From Bacteroidales bacterium UBA1794 (GTDB lineage: Bacteria; Bacteroidota; Bacteroidia; Bacteroidales; Bacteroidaceae): DNA of 46,947 bases. The translations under genes and the position numbers were made by a program. A model generated the notes under the pieces. That model ran no database searches. It was given only the letters and a program-made list of their open reading frames with translations, and was not told the origin of the DNA. Shown in pieces: positions 18,550 through 27,440 of this stretch; within the stretch, counting starts at the first letter, position 1; each line of letters begins with the position of its first letter. Location: positions 1 through 46,947 of the forward strand of contig DCFW01000009.1 in NCBI GenBank assembly GCA_002315435.1. The letters are read 5' to 3'.

Positions 18550-19937
18550 AAAACATTCTCGCATTCTGCTTGATAGTGCTTTCCTGCACATTCGTTCAAG
18601 CAAAAACATATAACGTCACTTCTTTCGGGGCCAAAGGCGACGGAAGAAACATAGATTCCGAAGCAATCAACAAGGCTATCGAACAAGCATCCGCCGATGG
18701 CGGAGGTACTGTATATATCCCTGCAGGAAACTATGCTTGTTATTCCATTCAACTAAAAAGTCATATCACACTTTACTTAGAATCCGGTGCAAAGCTTATT
18801 GCCGAGTTCCCCACAGCGGATGCGGGATATGATAAGGCTGAAGAGAATTCTTTTTCACAATACCAGGATTTCGGGCACAGCCATTGGAAAAACTCATTGA
18901 TATGGGGCATCGGATTGGAAGACATTACGATCTGCGGACCCGGACAAATATACGGTAAAGGATTGAGCCGCGAAGAGAGCAGACTGACCGGAGCCGGCAA
19001 CAAAGCGATCAGTTTGAAACTTTGTAAGAATGTAATTATTAAAGATCTCACGATGATCCGTTGCGGACACTTTGCCGTACTGGCAACCGGTGTTGACAAT
19101 CTTTCTCTTCTCAATATAAAGGTTGATACAAACAGGGACGGTTTTGATATTGACTGTTGCAACAATGTACGTATAACCGATTGCACGGTTAATTCTCCTT
19201 GGGACGATGCCATTGTACTTAAGGCTTCTTACGCACTGGGATATTTCAAACCGGTGCAGAACGTCACAATCACCGGATGTTATGTCAGTGGATTCGACCA
19301 GGGAAGTGTGATCAACGCCACTTGGCAGACTGACGAACCTCAAGCACCGGATCATGCCGGTAATTGCGGACGAATAAAGTTGGGCACTGAATCCAGTGGC
19401 GACTATAAAAACATTGCCATAAGTAACTGCATCTTTGAACATTGCAGAGGACTGGCTATCGAAAGTGTAGACGGTGGGCATGTGGAAGATGTCACGGTAG
19501 ACAACATCACCATGCGCGATATTGTGAACTCACCGATATTCTTAAGATTGGGAGCTCGCCAACGTAGTCCCAAAGGCACGCCATTAGGTACGATGAAACG
19601 AATTAGAATAAGCAACATCACCGTTTATAATGCTGATTCACAATATTCAAACATTATATCAGGCGTACCCGGAAATAAAATAGAAGATGTGACGCTGAGC
19701 AACATCAACATCTATCACAAAGGAGGATACAGCAAGACGGACTCCAATCGAGTTGTTCCCGAGCAAGAAAAGGTATATCCCGACCCGCTTATGTTCGGAA
19801 CCATTCCTGCTTCCGGTTTCTACGTACGTCATGCTAAAGGTATTATATTCGACAGAGTAAACTTTCATTTTGAACAACCTGACGGTCGCCCGCTCTACAT
19901 GACAGACGATGCAGAGATTGTTCGCTACGATAAATAA
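18546..19937 (+). CDS. GH28 family pectin hydrolase, secreted
   Basis: The 463-residue protein has a signal peptide (1-19, VQA-K) and a parallel beta-helix beginning YNVTSFGAKGDGRNID, the usual GH28 opening. Catalytic aspartates appear as Asp198 in TNRDGFDID and the pair Asp220/Asp221 in SPWDDAIVLKAS. The position of the GHG histidine holds CGRIKLGTESSG (Gly275-Arg276), so the histidine is absent. The later RIK block is reduced to LRLGA. Such changes are seen in GH28 members acting on rhamnogalacturonan or on substituted chain ends. It differs enough from the first GH28 of the operon to be expected to have a distinct specificity. Six bases separate it from the GH106 gene. Confidence 0.87.
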   Translation: MKNILAFCLIVLSCTFVQAKTYNVTSFGAKGDGRNIDSEAINKAIEQASADGGGTVYIPAGNYACYSIQLKSHITLYLESGAKLIAEFPTADAGYDKAEENSFSQYQDFGHSHWKNSLIWGIGLEDITICGPGQIYGKGLSREESRLTGAGNKAISLKLCKNVIIKDLTMIRCGHFAVLATGVDNLSLLNIKVDTNRDGFDIDCCNNVRITDCTVNSPWDDAIVLKASYALGYFKPVQNVTITGCYVSGFDQGSVINATWQTDEPQAPDHAGNCGRIKLGTESSGDYKNIAISNCIFEHCRGLAIESVDGGHVEDVTVDNITMRDIVNSPIFLRLGARQRSPKGTPLGTMKRIRISNITVYNADSQYSNIISGVPGNKIEDVTLSNINIYHKGGYSKTDSNRVVPEQEKVYPDPLMFGTIPASGFYVRHAKGIIFDRVNFHFEQPDGRPLYMTDDAEIVRYDK

Positions 19938-19943
19938 TAGATC

Positions 19944-22700
19944 ATGAAGAAAATTATATTAAGTGTCCTATCACTTGCCACTTGTTTGACCATGTGGTCA
20001 CAAAATTGGCCGACTCCACTCCCCGAGGCCAAACCTTACACCCGATGGTGGTGGTTGGGTAGTGCCGTTGATACAGCGAATCTGAATTATAATTTGAGTG
20101 CTTATGCCCATGCCGGCATAGGAGGTGTTGAAATTACTCCAATTTATGGCGTTCAAGGTAATGACGCCAATGACATCAAGTATTTGTCTCCCAAATGGAT
20201 GCAGATGCTGCAATATGTGGAAGCTACCAATCAACGCCTCAACGCTGAAACGGATATGAACAACGGAACGGGTTGGCCGTTTGGCGGACCAAGCGTTACA
20301 ACCGCTGACGCAGCAACAAAATCAATCTTCCAAGACTACTCTCTGAAAAAAGGAGAAGAACTTAAAGATGCTGTCATCCCTGAAGATGCGAAGCAACAGA
20401 AGATCGCTTATCTGGATAAATTGATGGCTTATACCGCCAAAGGAAATGTGATTGACCTAACGAATAAAGTAAAGGATCATCGCCTTCAATGGACTGCTAC
20501 GGAAGATTGTAGAATCATTGCTCTGTTCATAGGCAAATCCTTCCAGAAAGTGAAACGCGCCGCACCGGGAGGTGAAGGATATGTGATGGATCACTTCTCA
20601 AAACAAGCCGTTGCCAACTATTTGAATGTTTTCGACAAAGCTTTCAAACAAAACAATACACCCTGGCCGCACACATTCTTCAATGACTCCTATGAAGTAT
20701 ACGATGCTGATTGGAGCCCTGATTTTCTTGCACAATTTGCAACAGACCACGGTTATAAATTAGAGGATCATTTCCCTGATTTCATTGATAAGGAAGCAAC
20801 AGATGCACATGTTCGCCTTGTTTGCGATTACCGCGAAACATTGGCAAGTATGTTGCAACACAACTTCACGGAGCAATGGACTCATTGGGCACACAGTCAC
20901 AATGCCATTACCCGCAACCAAGCACATGGCTCACCTGGTAATTTAATTGATCTGTATGCCACGGTGGACATTCCGGAATGTGAAGGGTTCGGTTTGAGTC
21001 AATTCAACATCAAAGGATTGCGTCAGGATTCTCTTACACGTAAGAACTTTTCAGACTTATCCATGCTGAAATATGCCTCTTCCGGTGCACACATTTCAGG
21101 CAAACCATTTACTTCGTCCGAGACATTCACTTGGCTTACCGAACACTTTCGCGCGTCATTGTCGCAATGCAAACCCGATGCCGACTTAATGTTCGTTTCA
21201 GGAGTCAACCATGTATTCTTCCACGGAACGCCCTACTCGCCTCAACAAGCTGAATGGCCCGGATGGCAGTTCTATGCATCTATCAACATGTCGCCGACCA
21301 ATAGCATTTGGAAAGATGCTCCGTCGTTTTTCAAATACATCACACGTTGCCAATCCTTCCTGCAAATGGGAAAACCTGACAATGATTTCCTCATTTATCT
21401 ACCTTTATATGATATCTGGAAAGGACTCAACGGGCATTACGTGGCTTTTGACATTCATAAAATGGCCGAACGTGCTCCAAAGTTCATCGAAACAATACAT
21501 CAAATTACTGAAAGCGGCTTTGATGTTGACTATACTTCCGATCAGTTTATCTTGACGACTCAATATAAAAACGGTATGCTCGTGACTAGCGGGGGTACCA
21601 AATACAAAGCATTGATCGTATCTTCCACTCACCTGATACCGGATAATGTAATGGCTAAAATCAAGTCATTGGCACAGGCTGGAGCAAAGATAGTGTTTAT
21701 GAACAACTATCCTGACGATGTGCCCGGATATGGTTCGCTAGCTGAACGTCGCAACCACTTTAAAACAACTATGCAGACTTTCCCGTTAGTAAAGAGCTTC
21801 AGCAAAACAAGAATTTCACCAATGGGAAAGGGTGAGATCATTACCGGATCCGACTATTACGAGACTTTGAAAGCATGCCAGGTGCAACCCGAAGAGATGA
21901 AGACCACATTCGGTGTTCATGCCATTCGTCGCAGTAACCCTACAGGCTACCATTACTTTATTTCGTCATTGCAGTCAAAAGGGGTTGACAGCTGGGTCAC
22001 TCTTGGAGTGAATGCCACATCTGCCATACTTTTCGACCCGATGACCGGTGAAAAAGGCAAAGCCAAACTGAGAAAAGAAAACGGAAAGACACAGGTGTAT
22101 CTACAATTGAAATCGGGTGAATCGACAATCCTACAAACCTATACGAACAAGGAGACTGACTTGCCTGCATGGAAATACTTTACTGAACAGACGAATCAAT
22201 ATACATTGGAACATGGATGGTCACTTACTTTCACCGAAAGCAAGCCTGCCATCAGTGGAACATTCAATATAGATAAGCCACAATCATGGACAAACCTTGA
22301 TGTGAAAGAAGCGAAAGAAAACATGGGTACCGGAAAGTATTCATTGACATTCACGCTTCCTGAAGCGAAAGCGGATGATTGGATACTGAATCTAGGTGAT
22401 GTGCGTGAAAGTGCGCGAGTAAGTGTAAACGGACAAGACGCAGGATGCGTATGGGCAGTACCTTATGAGTTGCATATAGGCAAATATCTGCATAAAGGTG
22501 AAAACAAACTGGAAGTTGAGGTAACCAATCTCTCGGCCAACCGTATTGCAGCACTCGACAGAGCCGGAGTGAAATGGAGAAAGTTCAAAGAAATCAATGT
22601 AGTGGATCTGAACTATCGCTCTACTGGATACGGTGATTGGGCTCCGATGCCATCGGGATTAAATAGCGAGGTGAAACTGATACCAATAATTTATAAATAA
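19944..22700 (+). CDS. GH106 alpha-L-rhamnosidase, secreted
   Basis: The 918-residue protein has a signal peptide (1-19) and opens with PEAKPYTRWWWLGSAVD, followed by GGVEITPIYG and NNGTGWPFGGP, the hallmark blocks of GH106. FFNDSYEVYDADW and ETFTWLTEHFR carry conserved acidic residues of the catalytic barrel. The C-terminal 130 residues (GKYSLTFTLPEAKADDW through VSVNGQDAGCVW) form a galactose-binding-like beta sandwich. GH106 enzymes are calcium-dependent alpha-L-rhamnosidases; in Bacteroides pectin clusters they remove rhamnose from rhamnogalacturonan-I oligosaccharides or rhamnogalacturonan-II. As last gene of the operon it would alternate with the GH28 enzymes on backbone fragments. A strong hairpin follows 34 bases downstream. 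Confidence 0.92.
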   Translation: MKKIILSVLSLATCLTMWSQNWPTPLPEAKPYTRWWWLGSAVDTANLNYNLSAYAHAGIGGVEITPIYGVQGNDANDIKYLSPKWMQMLQYVEATNQRLNAETDMNNGTGWPFGGPSVTTADAATKSIFQDYSLKKGEELKDAVIPEDAKQQKIAYLDKLMAYTAKGNVIDLTNKVKDHRLQWTATEDCRIIALFIGKSFQKVKRAAPGGEGYVMDHFSKQAVANYLNVFDKAFKQNNTPWPHTFFNDSYEVYDADWSPDFLAQFATDHGYKLEDHFPDFIDKEATDAHVRLVCDYRETLASMLQHNFTEQWTHWAHSHNAITRNQAHGSPGNLIDLYATVDIPECEGFGLSQFNIKGLRQDSLTRKNFSDLSMLKYASSGAHISGKPFTSSETFTWLTEHFRASLSQCKPDADLMFVSGVNHVFFHGTPYSPQQAEWPGWQFYASINMSPTNSIWKDAPSFFKYITRCQSFLQMGKPDNDFLIYLPLYDIWKGLNGHYVAFDIHKMAERAPKFIETIHQITESGFDVDYTSDQFILTTQYKNGMLVTSGGTKYKALIVSSTHLIPDNVMAKIKSLAQAGAKIVFMNNYPDDVPGYGSLAERRNHFKTTMQTFPLVKSFSKTRISPMGKGEIITGSDYYETLKACQVQPEEMKTTFGVHAIRRSNPTGYHYFISSLQSKGVDSWVTLGVNATSAILFDPMTGEKGKAKLRKENGKTQVYLQLKSGESTILQTYTNKETDLPAWKYFTEQTNQYTLEHGWSLTFTESKPAISGTFNIDKPQSWTNLDVKEAKENMGTGKYSLTFTLPEAKADDWILNLGDVRESARVSVNGQDAGCVWAVPYELHIGKYLHKGENKLEVEVTNLSANRIAALDRAGVKWRKFKEINVVDLNYRSTGYGDWAPMPSGLNSEVKLIPIIYK

Positions 22701-22733
22701 ATTACATATGTCAATTCGATCTTGACTTAACTA

Positions 22734-22768
22734 AAAAGATGCCCTCCTGTGACAGGAAGGCATCTTTT
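22734..22768 (+). terminator. Terminator after the GH106 operon
   Basis: AAAAGATGCC (22734-22743) pairs with GGCATCTTTT (22759-22768); after one mismatch TCCTG pairs with CAGGA around the loop TGA. GCTTTTTG follows on the plus strand and an A-run precedes it, so it can also serve the convergent GNAT gene that ends at 22777. Confidence 0.88.
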
Positions 22769-22776
22769 GCTTTTTG

Positions 22777-23247
22777 TTACAACGTCTTTGTCCAGAAATA
22801 CATTGCAGGATCCGTGTCTGTGAATCCTAATTCACGATAAAGATAGAGAGCTACCCTATTATCATTTCGAACCTCAAGTGTAATCTTGCAATAGCCGCGT
22901 TCATTACTAATATCAACCAACCTCTGCAAGAGTTGCTTGCCCAGACCTTTGCTTCTGAACCCAACACGTACGAACAAGTCATGCGCATATAAATACGGCT
23001 TGACCTTGAATGTTGAGAAATTAATGAAACTAATTGACAGTCCTGCAAACTCGCCTTTGTAAAGTACAAACACACATAAACAAGACGGATGATTAGCCAG
23101 CCCTTCAATCAGTTGCAGTTGCTGATTCTTATCCAAAACAGCCTCAGCATCTCCCATTGGATCAGTCATATACTCATCCATCATTAACAGTAATGCTTCG
23201 CGATGCTTTGGATTATTAAAATCACAATTTTCAAATGTTACTTCCAT
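22777..23247 (-). CDS. GNAT family N-acetyltransferase
   Basis: Acetyl-CoA-dependent acyltransferase of 156 residues. The acetyl-CoA pyrophosphate loop is VGFRSKGLGKQLLQRL, the R/Q-x-x-G-x-G/A motif; the preceding strand HDLFVR and the closing NDNRVALYLYRELGFT are both typical. The start at 23247 (MEVTFENC) is preferred over an in-frame ATG at 23277 because AAAGGGG lies just before it and the family normally begins there. The substrate cannot be told. It stands alone, convergent with the GH106 operon, and shares its terminator. Confidence 0.85.
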   Translation of the reverse strand: MEVTFENCDFNNPKHREALLLMMDEYMTDPMGDAEAVLDKNQQLQLIEGLANHPSCLCVFVLYKGEFAGLSISFINFSTFKVKPYLYAHDLFVRVGFRSKGLGKQLLQRLVDISNERGYCKITLEVRNDNRVALYLYRELGFTDTDPAMYFWTKTL

Positions 23248-23464
23248 TTTCCCCTTTATTATTATTAAACACTTCACTTAATCAACGTTCACTTATTGCT
23301 TTTATTGCCTAGCCGGTGCACCAACTGAATATAATTATATAAATCCTTTGCCCTGAGACAAACATTGCACCTAATAGTTAATTGTAAGAGCTTTGTCGCA
23401 CACGTCCTATTGATTTTTCCAAATGCATTACTACATTTTTTGAATTCAAAGGCAACGTTCTTAC

Positions 23465-23526
23465 GTTTTACGAAGGTTAAACTTAAGTTTAACAATTGAT
23501 AAATTTAAGTTTAACCTTTGTAAAAC
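23465..23526. repeat. 26-bp inverted repeat with ten-base centre
   Basis: Arms at 23465-23490 and 23501-23526 are reverse complements at 24 of 26 positions. The left arm overlaps the perfect 18-bp palindrome GTTAAACTTAAGTTTAAC (23476-23493). It lies about 170 bases before cls and has no GC-rich stem, so an operator or protein-binding site is as likely as a terminator. Confidence 0.75.
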
Positions 23527-23592
23527 TTGCGTATCACATCTGTAAAACAAAAAAATGTTACTATCTAATTCAAAAAATCTCTCCTAACTGTC

Positions 23593-23614
23593 ATAGTTTT
23601 CACTAAAAAACTAT
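23593..23614. repeat. Inverted repeat ATAGTTTT/AAAACTAT
   Basis: ATAGTTTT (23593-23600) and AAAACTAT (23607-23614) flank a six-base loop. With one bulged base the match extends outward to GTC/GAC. It is just upstream of the cls promoter and lacks a T-run, so a binding site is plausible. Confidence 0.5.
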
Positions 23615-23624
23615 TGACCTTTCG

Positions 23625-23655
23625 CTTGATATATCACCAAACTTTGGTAGCTTTG
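23625..23655 (+). promoter_or_regulatory. cls promoter with an overlapping dyad
   Basis: CTTG (23625-23628), 19 bases and TAGCTTTG (23648-23655) fit the Bacteroides promoter pattern. ACCAAA-C-TTTGGT (23636-23648) forms a perfect 13-bp dyad between the two boxes, where a repressor could block polymerase. Confidence 0.6.
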
Positions 23656-23693
23656 TAACATTAAGCTTTCAAATATATCATAATTACAACCGT

Positions 23694-25130
23694 ATGGTGT
23701 GGAGTCCTATCATCAGTTATATCTTTTCAATTGTATACTATATACTCTATATTGGAATAATAGCAGGCACAATTACGATCGTTGTACTGGATAATCGCAA
23801 TCCGGTAAAGACCATCGCATGGGTGCTTATACTCCTACTTTTCCCCTATCTGGGACTTATTCTCTACTTCTTCTTCGGGAGAAGCACACGCCATGAACGT
23901 GTCATCGGTAAAAATAGATACGACCGACTGATGAAACGCCCAATGAACGAATTCTTGCTACAAGAGGCATTCAAATTGCCGGCTGATCAATATAAAGTAG
24001 CTCAATTGTTCAGAAACACCAATCAAGCATTACCGTTTGAAGGCAACTCTGTGGAGATTTTCACCAATGGATATGACATGATTAACGCCCTGATCAAAGC
24101 TCTCTATAAAGCGAAACAACATATTCATTTTCAATCTTATATCTTTGAAGACGATGCTATCGGACGTTTGATCAAAGACATTCTTATTCAAAAAGCGCAT
24201 GAAGGCGTCTCTGTGAGAGTCATTTATGATGACGTGGGATGCTGGCACGTACGCAACAAATTCTTTGAAGAAATGGAAGCTGAAGGAATAGAAATACGAA
24301 GCTTCCTGAAGGTGCGCTACCCTGTGTTTACGAGTAAAGTCAATTACCGCAATCACCGCAAAGTGGTTATTATAGATGGGAAATGCGGTTTCATAGGAGG
24401 AATGAATATAGCAGTACGATACGTACGCGGCATCAAAGGCTGCAAATGGAGAGATACACATATTTGCATCCGGGGTAAAGCCGTATATGGATTACAGACC
24501 TCATTCCTATTGGATTGGTATTTCACTGATCAGACATTATTAACAAGTGTCAAGTTCTTCCCGAAAATGGGAAATATAGGCAACTCGCTTATACAGATTG
24601 TCACAAGTGAACCTACGGCTCCATGGAAAGAAATCATGCAAGGACTTTGTTTGGCTATCACCAGCTCAAAAAAATACTTTTATATTCAAACGCCTTATTT
24701 CCTGCCGACCGAATCAATCATGCAATCACTACAAATCGCTGCATTATCGGGAGTAGACATTCGAATAATGATACCGCAAAAAGCCGATGCATTGATCACG
24801 CAATTAGGATCCAACTCTTACATAGAAGAAGCATTGGCAGCCGATATCAAAATATACTTTTACCAAGGAGGATTCTTGCACTCCAAACTGATGGTCAGTG
24901 ATGATGTGTTATCAACTGTGGGCTCTACGAACATGGATTTCCGAAGCTTCGAACACAACTTCGAGATAAATGCATTTATGTATGACGAGCAGACAGCATT
25001 GCAGATGAAAGCCATCTTCTTAAACGACCAGCACAGTTGTCAACAGGTCTTCATGAAAAACTGGAGGAAGCGTCCACGCAAGCAAAAAGTAAAAGAATCC
25101 ATCGTCAGAGTATTCAGTCCCTTGCTTTAA
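23694..25130 (+). CDS. cls: Cardiolipin synthase (phospholipase D family)
   Basis: The 478-residue inner-membrane enzyme has two N-terminal membrane segments (about 5-27 and 38-60), the second containing WVLILLLFPYLGLILYFFFG as in bacterial Cls. Two HKD catalytic motifs follow: NHRKVVIIDGKCGFIGGMN (about 217-236) and HSKLMVSDDVLSTVGSTNMD (about 396-415). It joins two phosphatidylglycerol molecules, or a related pair of lipids, to make cardiolipin. Length matches ClsA-type enzymes. It has its own promoter and a repeat-rich upstream region. Its stop overlaps the stop of the convergent RecD-like gene within the bases TTAA. Confidence 0.93.
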   Translation: MVWSPIISYIFSIVYYILYIGIIAGTITIVVLDNRNPVKTIAWVLILLLFPYLGLILYFFFGRSTRHERVIGKNRYDRLMKRPMNEFLLQEAFKLPADQYKVAQLFRNTNQALPFEGNSVEIFTNGYDMINALIKALYKAKQHIHFQSYIFEDDAIGRLIKDILIQKAHEGVSVRVIYDDVGCWHVRNKFFEEMEAEGIEIRSFLKVRYPVFTSKVNYRNHRKVVIIDGKCGFIGGMNIAVRYVRGIKGCKWRDTHICIRGKAVYGLQTSFLLDWYFTDQTLLTSVKFFPKMGNIGNSLIQIVTSEPTAPWKEIMQGLCLAITSSKKYFYIQTPYFLPTESIMQSLQIAALSGVDIRIMIPQKADALITQLGSNSYIEEALAADIKIYFYQGGFLHSKLMVSDDVLSTVGSTNMDFRSFEHNFEINAFMYDEQTALQMKAIFLNDQHSCQQVFMKNWRKRPRKQKVKESIVRVFSPLL

Positions 25131-26542
25131 TCTACACGTTTCTCGGGGAAATTCACCAAATAGAGCTTTTCAGTAGCACGAGTCAATGCGGTGTAAAGCC
25201 AATGATAATAATCAGGCGTAATGTTTTCATCAGGCATATACCCCTGATCCAAAAAGACATTTTCCCATTGTCCGCCTTGTGCCTTATGACAAGTAATGGC
25301 ATACCCGTATTTTATCTGCAAAGCATTATAATAAGGATCCTCTTTCAGCTTTTTCATTCGATCAGCTTTTAATGGCACATCGGCATAGTCCGCCAAAATG
25401 TTTTGAAACAATTGCTTATTTTGTTCCTCGGTCAAAGCCGGAGCTTCAGAGTGCAAGGTGTCAAGCAATATTGTAGCTTCTATCTCCAAATCATCATAAT
25501 CATGAAAGCACAGAGTGGCATCGGCAAAGCGGAAACCATATAAACTGCGAGTATTGCGCACACGTCTCACTATGCACAAATCGCCATTGGCAATGAACTC
25601 AATATTCTTATTATCCTTCAGCCAATAGTAATTGTTTTTAGCGACCATCAAGATGTCTCCCGAGCACAATTCATCCTCGTAATTGAGAATAGTGTTTCGT
25701 ATTCCCATATTGTAAACATGAGCGCGTTTGTTTGATCGGGTAATGATTATCGTCTGATCCATCCCCGAATGGTTGTAGCAATCGGCAATAGACTCAATCA
25801 AATCCGCCCCGCTGATCGATTGCATATCTTCGAAACCGGATACGTGAATCACCGGAGGTTCAAAACAATCTTCATTGTTGATCGCCATTCTAAGAGAGGT
25901 GGCATTATGGAGTATGCCCGATGTATCAAACTGTCTCACAACTTGCTTTAAGTCCGCTTCGTGTACCGTCAAGTCATATCCATGAAGAACGCCTTTGGAC
26001 AAAGCAATGCCCATCTCCTCACCAATAGGAGGAAGCTGCGCCGTATCTCCCATCAACAACAAACGACAGCCTTCGCCCGAATACACATACTCGATAAGAT
26101 CATCCAGCAAGCGTCCCGTCCCGAAGCCATGTCCCCCTCGTGCATTTGCAATCATTGAAGCCTCATCCACCACATACAAAGTGTGTTTCGATAAGTTCAC
26201 ATTCAGCTGGAAGTTGTCCATCTCGCCCGTAAAACGTTTCTGCCGATAGATCCTTTTATGTATAGTGAATGACGGATGATCCGAGTAAAGAGAAAAGACT
26301 TTTGCCGCACGTCCGGTGGGAGCCATCAGTACAACCTTTTGTTTCAACACATCCATCGTGCGAGCTAAAGCAGCAATCAAAGAGGTCTTTCCGGTGCCGG
26401 CATAGCCACGCAAGACAAAAACAGAACGACTGTCGCGATTTGTAAGAAACCGAGCCAAAGCCATCAGCGCATTCTCTTGATCAAGAGTAGGTTCATGCGG
26501 GAAATTCAACTTTATTTGGTCAGCAAAATAGTCTTCTATCAT
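25127..26542 (-). CDS. RecD-like ATP-dependent DNA helicase (AAA family)
   Basis: This 471-residue SF1B helicase resembles the RecD/Dda group. Walker A is RGYAGTGKTS, followed by APTGRAAKVF; Walker B is VVDEASM; the GDTAQLPPIGEE block is motif III. Near the C-terminus CHKAQGGQWENVFLD and YTALTRATEKLYLV are motifs V-VI. The Dda-like short form lacks a RecB/RecC partner here. It probably unwinds DNA 5' to 3' in repair or replication restart. The start at 26542 (MIEDYFADQ) is favoured over the longer frame from 26578, whose extra residues overlap a promoter-like region and look untranslated. Confidence 0.87.
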   Translation of the reverse strand: MIEDYFADQIKLNFPHEPTLDQENALMALARFLTNRDSRSVFVLRGYAGTGKTSLIAALARTMDVLKQKVVLMAPTGRAAKVFSLYSDHPSFTIHKRIYRQKRFTGEMDNFQLNVNLSKHTLYVVDEASMIANARGGHGFGTGRLLDDLIEYVYSGEGCRLLLMGDTAQLPPIGEEMGIALSKGVLHGYDLTVHEADLKQVVRQFDTSGILHNATSLRMAINNEDCFEPPVIHVSGFEDMQSISGADLIESIADCYNHSGMDQTIIITRSNKRAHVYNMGIRNTILNYEDELCSGDILMVAKNNYYWLKDNKNIEFIANGDLCIVRRVRNTRSLYGFRFADATLCFHDYDDLEIEATILLDTLHSEAPALTEEQNKQLFQNILADYADVPLKADRMKKLKEDPYYNALQIKYGYAITCHKAQGGQWENVFLDQGYMPDENITPDYYHWLYTALTRATEKLYLVNFPEKRVD

Positions 26543-26552
26543 TATTATTTCA

Positions 26553-26560
26553 TATCTTTG
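26553..26560 (+). promoter_or_regulatory. -7 box of the DUF3822-rsmD-aroA operon
   Basis: TATCTTTG matches the -7 consensus and lies 38 bases upstream of the DUF3822 start. The -33 box is not clear. Confidence 0.45.
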
Positions 26561-26597
26561 TATGCGAATATAATACAAAATTAAGAGATTCTACCAT

Positions 26598-27440
26598 ATG
26601 ACAGAAGAAACAAGCTTGAGAAATCTGGATTTCAACATGAGTAAGCATTTTACCTTATCCATGCGGTTGGGAAGCGAACAGTTTGCATTTTCAATCTTTA
26701 ATCCCCTGGACGAGCAACCTCTTACGTACATACTTAAAGACGTAGATAAGAACATATCGCTCCCCGCTAATATGAAGCAGATGTTCCGCAACAATTCTTT
26801 TTTGAATCATCCTTACTTCAAGGTAAACGTAATCATGGATACCAAACGCTATTCGATGGTTCCCTTTGAACTGTTTGAAGACGAAGCAGCCGATACATTA
26901 TTCTATTGCAACGTCCCCAAAACAGAGGAGGACACGGAAGAGGTCATGTATAATATTCTTTCCAAAGCAAACACGGTGGTATTGTTCGGAATGGATAAAC
27001 TCATCGAACAACTGTTAGCCGATGAATATTCAAACTTGCGTTTCTTTGCTCATACAAGTCCGCTGATTGAATACTTTGCCACCAAAAGCTTGATCGGAAA
27101 CTCTAAAAAGATGTATGCATATATCAAAACGGATGCCGTTGACATTTTCTGTTACGATCATGGGCACTTGTTGTTGACCAATACTTTCTTGTGCAAGTCC
27201 TCAGCCGACATACTTTACTACATACTGTATGTATGGAAACAGCTGGAATATGAACAAGATCGGGACGAGCTCCACTTAGTCGGAAAGATTGCCGATAAAG
27301 AGAAACTGACATCACGATTAAAGCAATTCGTAAAACAGATTTATTTTGTCAATCCCAAATCGGAAATGGGAACAGCAAGTGACACAGACTTAAATGAAAT
27401 TCCATTTGATTTACAAACATTATATTTATGCGAGTTATAG
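26598..27440 (+). CDS. DUF3822 family protein
   Basis: The 280-residue protein matches the Bacteroidota DUF3822 family: an N-terminal LSMRLGSEQFAFSIFNP, a central VVLFGMDKLIEQLL and a C-terminal LHLVGKIADKEKL. There is no signal peptide or membrane segment, so it is cytoplasmic. The family is thought to have an actin/Hsp70-like ATPase-type fold, but its function is unknown. Its end overlaps the start of rsmD by 13 bases, a pairing common in Bacteroidota that suggests a link to ribosome maturation (inference). Confidence 0.85.
   Translation: MTEETSLRNLDFNMSKHFTLSMRLGSEQFAFSIFNPLDEQPLTYILKDVDKNISLPANMKQMFRNNSFLNHPYFKVNVIMDTKRYSMVPFELFEDEAADTLFYCNVPKTEEDTEEVMYNILSKANTVVLFGMDKLIEQLLADEYSNLRFFAHTSPLIEYFATKSLIGNSKKMYAYIKTDAVDIFCYDHGHLLLTNTFLCKSSADILYYILYVWKQLEYEQDRDELHLVGKIADKEKLTSRLKQFVKQIYFVNPKSEMGTASDTDLNEIPFDLQTLYLCEL

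Larger units (their letters stand above)
23278..23693. promoter_or_regulatory. Intergenic region rich in inverted repeats upstream of cls
   Basis: This 416-bp gap between the divergent GNAT and cardiolipin synthase genes has no convincing gene. It holds three inverted repeats described separately and the cls promoter. The left part (23278-23460) is AT-rich and I see no further structure in it. Confidence 0.6.

Noticed and set aside
18894..19481. 195-codon open frame on the minus strand inside GH28
   Set aside because: It lies fully within a well-supported GH28 gene on the other strand and resembles no protein; a shadow frame.
23289..23495. 68-codon open frame on the minus strand upstream of cls
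   Set aside because: It overlaps the inverted repeat, has no ribosome site and no recognisable protein character.
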